From the NCBI GenBank assembly GCA_028711445.1, contig JAQTSD010000015.1, positions 1-34,322 on the forward strand: a stretch of DNA of 34,322 nt. The letters run 5' to 3'. The position numbers were made by a program, and so were the translations under genes. Every line of letters begins with the position of its first letter. The stretch's first letter is position 1. This document shows positions 18,274 through 27,577 of the stretch, piece after piece. The notes under the pieces are model-generated. The model saw nothing but the letters and a program-made list of their open reading frames with translations, made no database searches and was not told where the DNA came from. The DNA comes from Candidatus Peribacteraceae bacterium (GTDB lineage Bacteria; Patescibacteriota; Gracilibacteria; Peribacterales; Peribacteraceae).

Positions 18274-20493
18274 CTACGCTGCCATCCTGTCTATGTACAC
18301 CTTCCGCGCCTTCGCGCCTTCGGTGGGACCGATCAGATTCTTCTTCTCCATGATGTCGAGCAGCTTGGCAGCGCGGGCGTAACCGACGCTCAGGCGGCGT
18401 TGCAGGAGGCTGGCGGAAGCCTTACCGGACTCCTGCACCACGCGTACGGCATCGAAGAAGAGATCATCGCCGCCGTTGTCATCCGCCTCCAGATCGATCA
18501 TGCCGGCTGGCACGCCCCCTTCCTCCGACTCGTCCAACTCTTCTCCTTCCTCTCCTTCCTCCGTGAGCCCGATCTGCTCGGTGATCCGACCGCCGCCGGC
18601 GATCTTTACTGCATTGATGACGCGTTCGGTTTCCTTCGTCGAGATGAAGATGCCTTGGATGCGCATGGGTTGCGGAAGAACTGCATTGAGGAGCAGCATG
18701 TCGCCTTTACCGAGCAGGTCCTCCGCGCCGATACAGTCAAGAATGGTGCGCGAATCCACGGCACTCACGACGCGGAAAGCGATGCGTGTAGGAATATTGG
18801 CTTTGATGAGGCCTGTGATGACATCGACGCTCGGACGCTGCGTGGCGATAATGAGGTGCATACCGACAGCACGGGCCATCTGTGCGATGCGTGCGATCAT
18901 CGTCTCCGTGTCGCGACGATGTTGGCGCATCATGAGGTCGGCGAGCTCGTCCACGACGATGACCACGCGCGGAAGAATATTTTCCTCCTCCATTTGCTTC
19001 TCGTTATATTCGTCGATGTTTTTCGCACCTACTTCGGAGAAGCGGTGTAAACGGCGACCCATTTCCGCGACGGTCCAGCGCAGAGCCTGCAGTGCCTTCT
19101 CGGACTCTGTGATGACGGGGGTAAGCAGGTGTGGGATGCCATCGTATGGCATGAGTTCCACGCGCTTCGGATCGATGAGAATAAATTTCAGTTCGTTCGG
19201 TGCGTTTTGGTACAGGAGCGATGTAAGGAACGTATTCATGCAAACGGATTTCCCCGAGCCCGTGGCGCCGGCGATGAGCAAATGCGGCATTTCGTCGAGC
19301 ATCTGCACGACGCCGTTGCCCGAGACGTCGCGTCCGAGTGGTAAGGTGAGCGAAGAGCGGCTTTGCATGAATTCGGGGCTCTCGAGAATTTCCTTCAGGT
19401 GCACCATGGTGCGGACTTTGTTCGGCATCTCGATGCCCACGAGCCCCTTACCTGGAATGGGAGCCTCGATGCGCAGATTGCTCGCCGAAAGTGCGAGCGC
19501 CAGATCATCCTTCAGCGTGGCGATCTTGGAGAGGCGCACACCTTCCGCTGGCTGCAGCGTGAACTGCGTGACGGTCGGTCCGGGATGCGCGTCACGCATG
19601 GTCACGGAGATATCGAACTCCTGCAGTTTCTCTTCGATCAGCTTGGCCTGTTTTTTGAGTTCTTCGTCATCGACGGTGAGTTCGCTGTGCTTGGCGTCGA
19701 GCAAGTAGTAGCTCGGGAACGTCCACTCCTCAAAGCGCGTGTCTTTCATTTCGAGCGCATTCTTCGAGATCTCTTTGATCTTCTTGGCGGTCTTCTCTTT
19801 GACGATCTGCTGGGCGAAGACGGGGCGGACGATGTTGAGTTCCGGTGTTTCCTCGTCTTCCAGGAAGTCTTCGTCCTTCTCTTTTCCTTTCTCCCACTCT
19901 TCCTCGAGGATGTCGGGTTTGGGTCGAGAACGGCGGACAGGCTTCTCTTTGCGGAAGAATCCGATCGTCATGCGAGCGAGGGCGCCAAAGTCCGGCTCGA
20001 AAGCGATGGCGAGACCGATGAGCATCACACACGAGAGCACCGTATAGCCGACGGCGCGACTGGCAAACAGCACGAACGGGATAGAGACGGTGAACCCGAT
20101 TGCTCCCGCGAGCTCATTACGCTTCATGCCGATATCCTCGATGGGGGCACCCATGTGCATGATCCCGAGGAAGGCGAGAAGGCATAGGACGAGGCCGATG
20201 GAGCGCTTCGCCTCAAACCCTGTTTCGATGGAGAAGAGATGCAGCATTCCCGAGGCGATGAGAAATACGGGAAAGACAGCGCCCCATGATCCGAAGAAGA
20301 AAGTGAGCACCTTGTTCAGAGCATCGCCGACGACGCCCGCTTCCTGCTTGATAACCAGGAAGAGGAGGATGCCGGCACAGATCTGCAGGAGGCCGCTGAT
20401 GATCCGTTTGGTTCCCTGACTTAAATCGATGAGCGGCTCGTTCCGTCGTGCTGTGCGCCTGTGAGTCGTCAGCTTTCTTCGCTTGTGAGGCAT
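18274..20493 (-). CDS. ftsK: DNA translocase FtsK/SpoIIIE
   Basis: N-terminal TM segments; GATGSGKSVCMNTFLTSLLYQ Walker A; VVIVVDELADLMM; IATQRPSVDVITGLIKANIPTRIAFRV; C-terminal gamma-like winged helix (ASASLLQRRLSVGYARAAKLLDIMEKKNLIGP). Confidence 0.95.
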   Translation of the reverse strand: MPHKRRKLTTHRRTARRNEPLIDLSQGTKRIISGLLQICAGILLFLVIKQEAGVVGDALNKVLTFFFGSWGAVFPVFLIASGMLHLFSIETGFEAKRSIGLVLCLLAFLGIMHMGAPIEDIGMKRNELAGAIGFTVSIPFVLFASRAVGYTVLSCVMLIGLAIAFEPDFGALARMTIGFFRKEKPVRRSRPKPDILEEEWEKGKEKDEDFLEDEETPELNIVRPVFAQQIVKEKTAKKIKEISKNALEMKDTRFEEWTFPSYYLLDAKHSELTVDDEELKKQAKLIEEKLQEFDISVTMRDAHPGPTVTQFTLQPAEGVRLSKIATLKDDLALALSASNLRIEAPIPGKGLVGIEMPNKVRTMVHLKEILESPEFMQSRSSLTLPLGRDVSGNGVVQMLDEMPHLLIAGATGSGKSVCMNTFLTSLLYQNAPNELKFILIDPKRVELMPYDGIPHLLTPVITESEKALQALRWTVAEMGRRLHRFSEVGAKNIDEYNEKQMEEENILPRVVIVVDELADLMMRQHRRDTETMIARIAQMARAVGMHLIIATQRPSVDVITGLIKANIPTRIAFRVVSAVDSRTILDCIGAEDLLGKGDMLLLNAVLPQPMRIQGIFISTKETERVINAVKIAGGGRITEQIGLTEEGEEGEELDESEEGGVPAGMIDLEADDNGGDDLFFDAVRVVQESGKASASLLQRRLSVGYARAAKLLDIMEKKNLIGPTEGAKARKVYIDRMAA

Positions 20494-20741
20494 CGCACCT
20501 ATCTATACCACACTTCCGGTGATCTGAGAATGTCGATTTCGACAGCGACTTTTCCTTCAGGGTCAGGAAGCCCACGTGTCTCGGTGAGGTGCGGGCTGCG
20601 TGCACGGATTCGCGGTTTTTTGCTTGCGCAAAAAGTTCCTCACCATACGTCGCGAGCCACGAACCGTCACTTGGGCCTCGGAGATCATTATCCATTCCCC
20701 CGGGTGGAGATGTATGCGGTTTGTGTTAGTATACCGCAGCC

Positions 20742-21563
20742 ATGACTGTTCTCATCTTCGGAGCCAAAGGCTATCTCGGGCAGGCATTTCTCACGGTCTA
20801 CCCCGACGCCGTGACGACGAACGCCGATATCGCGGATTCCCAAGCGGTCGCACATGTCTTGGACGAGGTGAAACCGACGGTTGTCATCAATACTGCCGGG
20901 AAGACCGGCCGGCCGAACATCGACTGGTGCGAGGAGCACAAGATGGAGACAGTCCGGAGTAATGTCACGGGGCCGCTGGTATTGCTTGAGGAGTGCGCGA
21001 AGCGCGGCATCTACTGGGTGAACCTCGGCTCGGGGTGTATCTACGAAGGAGATAATGATGGCAGGGGATGTTCTGAGGAGGATCCGCCGAACTTCTCCGG
21101 CAGCTTCTACTCGCGTACGAAACAATGGATCGATCGTATTCTCAAAGAATTTCCAGTGTTGGTGTTGCGCTTGCGCATGCCGTTCGATGGGAGTGCCAAT
21201 CCCCGCAATCTCATCACGAAGATTTCCGGTTACAGTCGTGTGCTCGATGTTCCGAATTCCATCACGTATCTACCTGATTTCCTCACAGCTTCTTCAGAGC
21301 TGATCGAGAAGGGCAAAACCGGTCTCTACAACATTGTGAACCCCGGTGTCATCTCGCCGTATCGGATCATGCAGATCTATAAAGAGATCGTAAATCCTGC
21401 CCACGCGTTCGAGCGGCTCACCATAGAGGAGATGCCGCAGGTTGCGCGCGCCGGACGCAGTAATTGCATCCTCTCAGGGAAGAAGCTTGAAGCGGAGGGG
21501 ATCCGCATGCGGCCTGTCGGGGAGGCAGTGACGGAGGCACTGAAGAGATTGAAGGAAGGTTGA
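20742..21563 (+). CDS. NAD(P)-dependent sugar epimerase/dehydratase or reductase (SDR, RmlD-like)
   Basis: MTVLIFGAKGYLGQAFL Rossmann motif, VVINTAGKTGRPNIDWCE, YSRTKQW. Confidence 0.85.
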   Translation: MTVLIFGAKGYLGQAFLTVYPDAVTTNADIADSQAVAHVLDEVKPTVVINTAGKTGRPNIDWCEEHKMETVRSNVTGPLVLLEECAKRGIYWVNLGSGCIYEGDNDGRGCSEEDPPNFSGSFYSRTKQWIDRILKEFPVLVLRLRMPFDGSANPRNLITKISGYSRVLDVPNSITYLPDFLTASSELIEKGKTGLYNIVNPGVISPYRIMQIYKEIVNPAHAFERLTIEEMPQVARAGRSNCILSGKKLEAEGIRMRPVGEAVTEALKRLKEG

Positions 21564-21661
21564 GGAGAAAGGCTAAGACTAGGGCTACCGTTTATGGTAC
21601 ATAGAGGATTGTCTGATTTATATGTTGTGTTATGGGACATGAGTGTATACTATCTCTTACG

Positions 21662-21910
21662 ATGAGTACCGGTATGACGTCCATCAGGCTCGACGCACGC
21701 ATATTCAATCCATCATGGAAGGTGGAGCAGCTTCTGCGGGACGGAGGGATCGAGAAAGCCTTTGCCAACCGGCCGGAAGAGGATGGGACTTTCGTCATAC
21801 AAGTGTGCGATGCGGAGGCGACAAAAGCACGGGCGATTCTCTGGAAATGCACGCAGGAGATCGTCAGAGGGGGTGCCGATTCAACGTCTGTGATGACACC
21901 GTCCTTGTAG
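21662..21910 (+). CDS. Small hypothetical protein
   Basis: 82-aa ORF MSTGMTSIRLDARIFNPSWKVEQLLRDGG... preceded by TATACT. Confidence 0.4.
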   Translation: MSTGMTSIRLDARIFNPSWKVEQLLRDGGIEKAFANRPEEDGTFVIQVCDAEATKARAILWKCTQEIVRGGADSTSVMTPSL

Positions 21911-22115
21911 AGGATTTTTGCACAGAAGCAAAATGTGCAATGTGTAATCGTCGTGAACAGGATGAGGTGAGATGGCAGATGATTTGCTCGTGGGGTCGAA
22001 TCCTCTTTTTTGTAAGAGTGTTTGGAAATTGAACGCGTCCAGAATGACTTGTGCTTTAGCATTGACTGTACCAAGGAGGAATCATACAAGAACACCAATC
22101 CTTCCCCCTTCTTCT

Positions 22116-22430
22116 ATGATCAGTGATGCAGAGAGTGGCCCATCTTCCGCACGCCTTCCAGATGCAGATTCCCCTAGTCGTAGGCCGATAGCGCTTCCGA
22201 CGGATTATCGCGGCGCACGGCGGGCAATCATGATGCTCACGGCGGCGGATGAGTATGCGATGCAACGTTTGCATTTCGATGCACAGACGAAGATGCAGTT
22301 GGCCGCATGCGAACAGCCGATCATCAGAGCATCACAACCGCTGGAGATGCGAAGTCAGCCGCTCTCAGCGGAGCATCGCAAGATGCTGGAGAAAGTGTTC
22401 GCAATCATGAAGGTCTCAGACTTTGTGTGA
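22116..22430 (+). CDS. Small hypothetical protein
   Basis: MISDAESGPSSARLPDADSPSRRPIALPTDYRGARRAIMMLTAADEYAMQRLHFDAQ...; immediately upstream of the deaminase fusion. Confidence 0.4.
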   Translation: MISDAESGPSSARLPDADSPSRRPIALPTDYRGARRAIMMLTAADEYAMQRLHFDAQTKMQLAACEQPIIRASQPLEMRSQPLSAEHRKMLEKVFAIMKVSDFV

Positions 22431-22488
22431 ATACATCGAACATCGGCTCTTGTCATCGGCTCGAAAGGAGCATTAGATATACCCCTTC

Positions 22489-23517
22489 ATGCCTTACTTC
22501 ATCGGACTCACCGGCTTCATGGGCAGCGGCAAAGGGGAGATCTCAAAGGTCCTCTCTGCTCGTGGATACAAGTACATTTCGCTCTCCGATATCGTCCGTG
22601 AAGAGGCGACAAGGCGTGGCCTCTCGCATGCACGGGAACATCTGCAGAATGTGGGCAATGATCTGCGTCAGCAGTTTGGTGCAGGCGTGCTTGGCATCCG
22701 TGTGCGTGAAGCAATAGAGAGAGCGCCGGCGAGTGATTGGGTAATCGACGGAATTCGTAATCCTGCGGAGTGGGAAGAGCTGCAGGGCTTGCCGGGATTT
22801 CAGATGGTGGCGGTCACTGCGCAGCCAAGCGTGATCGTCGAACGTCTGATGATGCGTGGTCGTGAAGGAGCCGTGCTCACGCGTGAAGAGATTCTTGAGC
22901 GCCTCTTGCGCGAGAGTGGAGTGGGGGAACAGCCAGATGGTCAGCAAGTGCGCAGGTGTGTCGATCGCGCGGATTTTCTCATCATCAATGAAGGGACGCT
23001 TGACGAGCTGCATCGCAAATTTGAGCATTTCCTCCGACTCTTGAGCGGCTCTGATCGGCCGACATTCCACGAGGTTTTCATGGAGATTGCCTACACGTGG
23101 GCCAAGCGCGCCACGTGCCTGCGGCGCAAAGTGGGTGCTGTCATTGCGAAGGACTCTCAGCAGCTCACAGCCGGCTACAACGGCGCGCCGCGTGGCGTGC
23201 CGCACTGTGCGGAGATGGGCGGATGCCTGCGCGAAAAATTAGGGATCCCCTCCGGACAGCGCCATGAGATCTGCCGTGGCACGCATGCGGAACAGAATGC
23301 CATCACGCAGGCGGCCAAGTTGGGGATCCCCATCGAAGGTTCCACTCTGTACTGCAATACGTTCCCCTGCGTGATTTGCACAAAGATGATCCTCAACGCC
23401 GGCATCCAGACGGTGGTTTACGATTCTGACTACGACGATCCACTCAGCAAGGAAATTCTCGGACAGCAAGATGTTTTGAAATTGGTGCGTTACGAGGGAA
23501 AGAAGTTCCGTGTGTGA
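22489..23517 (+). CDS. P-loop nucleotide kinase-like domain fused to dCMP deaminase domain
   Basis: N-terminal GLTGFMGSGKGEISKVL; C-terminal KRATCLRRKVGAVIAKD...GYNGAPRG...THAEQNAI...TFPCVICTKMI (HAE and PCxxC zinc motifs). Confidence 0.9.
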   Translation: MPYFIGLTGFMGSGKGEISKVLSARGYKYISLSDIVREEATRRGLSHAREHLQNVGNDLRQQFGAGVLGIRVREAIERAPASDWVIDGIRNPAEWEELQGLPGFQMVAVTAQPSVIVERLMMRGREGAVLTREEILERLLRESGVGEQPDGQQVRRCVDRADFLIINEGTLDELHRKFEHFLRLLSGSDRPTFHEVFMEIAYTWAKRATCLRRKVGAVIAKDSQQLTAGYNGAPRGVPHCAEMGGCLREKLGIPSGQRHEICRGTHAEQNAITQAAKLGIPIEGSTLYCNTFPCVICTKMILNAGIQTVVYDSDYDDPLSKEILGQQDVLKLVRYEGKKFRV

Positions 23518-23524
23518 ATGTGTG

Positions 23525-25093
23525 TCATGAGGGGATCATCCATGTGAGCAGGCGCAGGGCGATCGTTCGCCGCCTCGATCCGCGCGGCAGGAGGCGTGGG
23601 ATGCGTCGGTCGAAAAAGGATTCAGCGCACTGAGCGAAGAGAGGGACAGCAGTCGGTTGTCTCTGTGCGGAGGGAGAGGTCTGGATGCGCTCTTCCTTCG
23701 ACGTGTTTTGCATGTGCAGAGCGGAGATCATCTCCTCCAACCATGCGGTCTTGCGCCGCTCATCCGCCAGGGCCGCTTCCGCCAGTGCGGATTTCTTCGT
23801 CATCTCTTCCTCCAACCATGCGGTCTTGCGCCGCTCATCCGCCAGGGCCGCTTCCGCCAGTGCGGATTTCTTCGTCATCTCTTCCTCCAACCATGCGTTC
23901 TTTGCACGCTCATTTTCCAACATCTCTTTCAACCATGTTTTCGTGCGTCGCTCGTATGCCAGTGTAACATTCGACCATGTGGTTTTTCTCCTCAACGCTT
24001 CTTCCAACCATGCGATCTTCGAGTGTTCGTTCACGGATTTTTTTTCGAGTTCTCTGATACGGAGCGATTCGAAGGAGGGGGTATTTCCCCCTTCCTCATC
24101 CCGCGCCCAGAAGTAGTGGCGAACCTGTTCGTGCAGGATGGGTTTTTCCGTGGCCCATGCCCAGCATCCGTTGTCGTCGATACGGATGTCCGTGCGTGGA
24201 TCGAAGGGGTGCAGGATGGCTGCGCGCTCGATGTAGTAGCGTTTCTCTTGTCTTCCGTGCCAGAGGTGGTGAATTCGTCCATCCACGAAGGAAACACTGC
24301 CACGTACGATGGATGCCATGTGCTCTGTCCATTCCCGCGCATCCAATAGAAGATGGGCGGGATAATAATCGATGATGAAGTTCTCTTCGATGGGGATGCC
24401 GAGGAATGCGCCCATGATGAGTGCATCACCTCCCCCCAAAATCATTCTGTCATAGAAAGGAACTTCTTCAAGAATGCGTCGCCGCGCGGCGACTGCGTAC
24501 CCCGGATGCCCACAATACGTTAAGCGGAAGTGATGAGGCGAGGTGATGGCCCACTGATGCGCTATGCATGGAAATGCTTTTCCCGTTGTATGGAGTGACC
24601 TGTTTCTCTTGCGAGTGGGATGAGTCCGGGGGAGCTGGATGGCGGCTGCAAATGGTTGGATGACCATGTACTTTTCGAGAAGTGTGCAGGTTTTTGCGAT
24701 CCAATCATCTTCTTGGAACAGGATATCCGTATCAACCCAGACAACCTTGTCACAATCGGGTGGCAAATGGGAGAGGGCAATGGAGAGGAGCCGCTCTTTC
24801 TGCCAGAGAACGTCGGAGGTATGTAATTGAATAATTTGTTCCGCATCATCATTCGCAAGATCGAACGGCCGTTCATCCATGGCCACTTCGACGACGATGA
24901 GTTTCAGTCCCTGTCGCCTGGATGCTGCGCGAAATTTCCGGTAGTTTATGAGACGATTCCGGTAAGAGGCGGGGTTGAAGTACGCGGCGATACCCCAGAG
25001 CGTTCCAGGGAGCCTTTCGGGGAATTGCGGTGGGTGCGTAAGCGGCGGAGCACTCGCCTTCTTCTTTGCCTTCAAAAGAGCCAAAGGGTGCAT
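23525..25093 (-). CDS. Glycosyltransferase with C-terminal coiled-coil repeat region
   Basis: KVVWVDTDILFQEDDW (DxD), CGHPGYAVAARRRILEEVPFYDRMILGGGDALI; start placed at MHPLALLKAKKK (25093); repeats KTAWLEEEMTKKSALAEAALADERR. Confidence 0.75.
   Translation of the reverse strand: MHPLALLKAKKKASAPPLTHPPQFPERLPGTLWGIAAYFNPASYRNRLINYRKFRAASRRQGLKLIVVEVAMDERPFDLANDDAEQIIQLHTSDVLWQKERLLSIALSHLPPDCDKVVWVDTDILFQEDDWIAKTCTLLEKYMVIQPFAAAIQLPRTHPTRKRNRSLHTTGKAFPCIAHQWAITSPHHFRLTYCGHPGYAVAARRRILEEVPFYDRMILGGGDALIMGAFLGIPIEENFIIDYYPAHLLLDAREWTEHMASIVRGSVSFVDGRIHHLWHGRQEKRYYIERAAILHPFDPRTDIRIDDNGCWAWATEKPILHEQVRHYFWARDEEGGNTPSFESLRIRELEKKSVNEHSKIAWLEEALRRKTTWSNVTLAYERRTKTWLKEMLENERAKNAWLEEEMTKKSALAEAALADERRKTAWLEEEMTKKSALAEAALADERRKTAWLEEMISALHMQNTSKEERIQTSPSAQRQPTAVPLFAQCAESFFDRRIPRLLPRGSRRRTIALRLLTWMIPS
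23741..23900. repeat. 75-bp in-frame tandem repeat, two near-identical units plus the start of a third and degenerate flanking units
   Basis: CCATGCGGTC/CCATGCGTTC recurs at 23741, 23816 and 23891 (75-bp spacing); encodes a 25-aa coiled-coil repeat. Confidence 0.9.
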
Positions 25094-25370
25094 GTGCGGG
25101 TACCCATTGTGCAGGGTGGATGTGAGTTTGTCACCGTGGATTCGCGAAAACTTCTCATCCCTCCAGGGTTTCACTTCCCAATTCTGGAGGAGAACCGTTT
25201 TGAATTATATTCTGGTGGTCTGACCTATACTACTTTCGAACCGAGATTGCAGAGACCTATGAGCGGCTGCGCAGTGTCAGTTCTCTGCTTCAGGTAGCGA
25301 CAACTGCCTAGAGTTTCTTACAGCATTGCACTCCAAAAAATGACACGTGAGTGGCATGGTGACTAAGTAT

Positions 25371-27575
25371 CTAAAAACCTGCTCCAAATATTCGATCCAC
25401 TTCTTTGCTTTCCTCTTGAATTCTTTGCCATGGTGATCCGCGATCTAAATATTCATGTTCAATATCATCTGATTCTGAAGGAAATCGCTTCCTTAACTTT
25501 TCCAAATCAGAGATATCAGTCTGTAAACCAAAATAGGAATCAATTTCTCCAATTTCAGCAATACATTTATCTAATTCGCCTAGATCACCGTGGAAGATTT
25601 CATCCTCATCAATATAACCAGTATTCATTCCATCTGAACAAATTTCATTCGCGATTTCCTCGGCTCTGCTAATCAACTCATAAGCCGATGCTTCGTTTTC
25701 TTTCAGAAAAGCTTCCAATGCAGGCAAATCAATGCCTTCCATTACATGTTTGAGTTCATCGTAATCTCTTATTCCATCGGCAAGCTCTTTAATTACATAT
25801 TCGTAATCAACATCAATTTCGGGGCATTCAATAATCAAATTTATTAGTGAAATACTAACATCTCCTTGACCAACTAAATACTCTGCTTTTTCTTGGATGA
25901 AAGCCATAACTCCCTCAACGTCTATGTGCCTAGAAAGCGAAAGTAACTTTTCTGCGTCCTTATTTCTATGCACACTAGGTAAATCAAATTTATCCATTGC
26001 AATCTCTACATATTTATTTTGTCTACTGAGATTCAAAAAATATATTATCTGCTCCCAAAAAATACAATTATTCAGCATATCCTCAATTAGCACTTCATTG
26101 TTTTTAATTCTTGCCAGAAGGAAATCAACAACAGAAGGATTGATGAATCTCACAAGATGAACGTATTTGCCTCCAACATTATGAACATCTAAAACAATAA
26201 AAGATTTTTGCAGTTCCTTAATTGATAAATCGAAATCATTTGCCTGCATCGAGTTGTTATATTTTTTGCATTGATGCGAATGGAATTTCATCCAAGCTTC
26301 TTTAAGCTGATCCAATTTGCATTGTTTTTGTAGGCCATAAAGGACATAGAGCAAATTGCGCGATGACTCTGTTATTTTCAGGTCAAAAGCGCTTTTCCAA
26401 ACGATTTGAGGGTCATTTAAATGCCTTAAACACTCAGCAATAAAAACATCCACATCATCTATTTCATTCAGTCTCGATAAGTCTTCAATGATTCTTGGGC
26501 TGTAATTTCGATGCTCAATAATTTTATGATAATACTTCTTTTTACATATGCTATCTTTTACTTCTTGCGATAAATCAGAATGGTAAAGGTGATTATACAG
26601 GATTTGAGCTTTTTGTACTTTAGTGTAGCTTTCCAAATCAATCACACACTTTGAAAAATCCACATTCGATCTTTCAATTTTCTCATATTTAATTTTCGCC
26701 TGATTGAGAATGTATTCTCTAGTTGTAAAAATCAGTTTTTTGTTTTTAGACTTGGCAATTTTTTCAATAAAAATGCTAATTCTACTGTCTTCATTCTTTT
26801 CGAGAAATTGCTCAAGAAAGTTAGCACCTAAGAAATCGTCATAATAGAAAATTTGTTTCTTGTCTGAATTATCGAATTTCGTGGCAGCTTCTTCAATGTC
26901 TTTTGAAACATAAATCAGCTCATATCCATCGTTTAAATAATTATATATAAGCATATGAGCCAAGGTTGTTTTACCAATTCCTGGTTCACCAGAAATTATG
27001 CAGTATCCATTTATTTCAAGAAGCTCATTTGCCACTTTGAAACTTTCGTTCTGCACATAAAGCGATAAGTCCCTGTTTATTTTGTCTCTGGAGAATTCGG
27101 AAAAGACCTCAATCCCACTATGAAGAATTTTTTGAAGGATCGCGGTATCTGCAAGCCAGAGTTTAAAGTGTTGCTTGAGTATTTCTGGATTGGAGCTAAG
27201 CAAAGACTCGATCTCTGTAATCCCGTAAATATCTGCGGTACATTTGATAAACGGCTTAAAAATTTTCATAATTTCATCTTTATTGTCTGGGGTGAGACCA
27301 GCCGATGTTGCGACGATGTATCTATCGGGTTTCAGCTTTTTCACTTTTTCAGCTTCAAGTTTCAGGTTCTTCATTAAATCGTTCGTTTCCTTATAGTGTT
27401 TGCATTGGATAATTGTTCCATTTTTGTTTTTCGGATGTGAGCAACGCAGGTCAATCCCCTCATCGGGTCCATTAGTAAATATCTCCAAGCTTATTTCCAG
27501 TTCCTTTTCTATTAAATCTTTCATTAGTTTTTCGAAATCAGTCGGGGACAGCCGACCGAAATTATAAGTACTCAT
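25371..27575 (-). CDS. N-terminal PD-(D/E)xK restriction-endonuclease-like (Mrr-like) domain fused to STAND/NACHT-like P-loop NTPase; putative defence effector/sensor
   Basis: FEKLMKDLIEKELEISLEIFTNGPDEGIDLRCSHPKNKNGTIIQCKHYKE (D-EGID-QCK); GEPGIGKTTLAHMLIYNYL Walker A; QIFYYDDFLG; KKLIFTTREYIL. Start at MSTYNFGRLSPTDFE. Confidence 0.83.
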   Translation of the reverse strand: MSTYNFGRLSPTDFEKLMKDLIEKELEISLEIFTNGPDEGIDLRCSHPKNKNGTIIQCKHYKETNDLMKNLKLEAEKVKKLKPDRYIVATSAGLTPDNKDEIMKIFKPFIKCTADIYGITEIESLLSSNPEILKQHFKLWLADTAILQKILHSGIEVFSEFSRDKINRDLSLYVQNESFKVANELLEINGYCIISGEPGIGKTTLAHMLIYNYLNDGYELIYVSKDIEEAATKFDNSDKKQIFYYDDFLGANFLEQFLEKNEDSRISIFIEKIAKSKNKKLIFTTREYILNQAKIKYEKIERSNVDFSKCVIDLESYTKVQKAQILYNHLYHSDLSQEVKDSICKKKYYHKIIEHRNYSPRIIEDLSRLNEIDDVDVFIAECLRHLNDPQIVWKSAFDLKITESSRNLLYVLYGLQKQCKLDQLKEAWMKFHSHQCKKYNNSMQANDFDLSIKELQKSFIVLDVHNVGGKYVHLVRFINPSVVDFLLARIKNNEVLIEDMLNNCIFWEQIIYFLNLSRQNKYVEIAMDKFDLPSVHRNKDAEKLLSLSRHIDVEGVMAFIQEKAEYLVGQGDVSISLINLIIECPEIDVDYEYVIKELADGIRDYDELKHVMEGIDLPALEAFLKENEASAYELISRAEEIANEICSDGMNTGYIDEDEIFHGDLGELDKCIAEIGEIDSYFGLQTDISDLEKLRKRFPSESDDIEHEYLDRGSPWQRIQEESKEVDRIFGAGF

Positions 27576-27577
27576 CT

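Noticed and set aside
18096-18353. Short ORF region with AGGAGG before ATG near 18254
   Set aside because: Reading runs antisense into the ftsK 3' end and lacks protein-like composition.
18476-19708. 410-aa plus-strand ORF opposite ftsK
   Set aside because: Ser/Arg-rich shadow composition; FtsK motifs on the minus strand are unambiguous.
21960-22020. T-arm-like GGGGTCGAATCCTC suggesting a tRNA
   Set aside because: No matching acceptor, D or anticodon stems could be drawn around it.
22489-23517. Calling the deaminase fusion a bona fide AvcD/DcdV system
   Set aside because: Shorter than those proteins, no room seen for the AvcI-type RNA, and housekeeping kinase-deaminase fusions are possible; kept only as a question.
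23741-23900. Regular 75-bp direct repeats as a possible CRISPR array
   Set aside because: Units are contiguous with no unique spacers, are in frame, and encode a coiled-coil repeat inside the glycosyltransferase gene.
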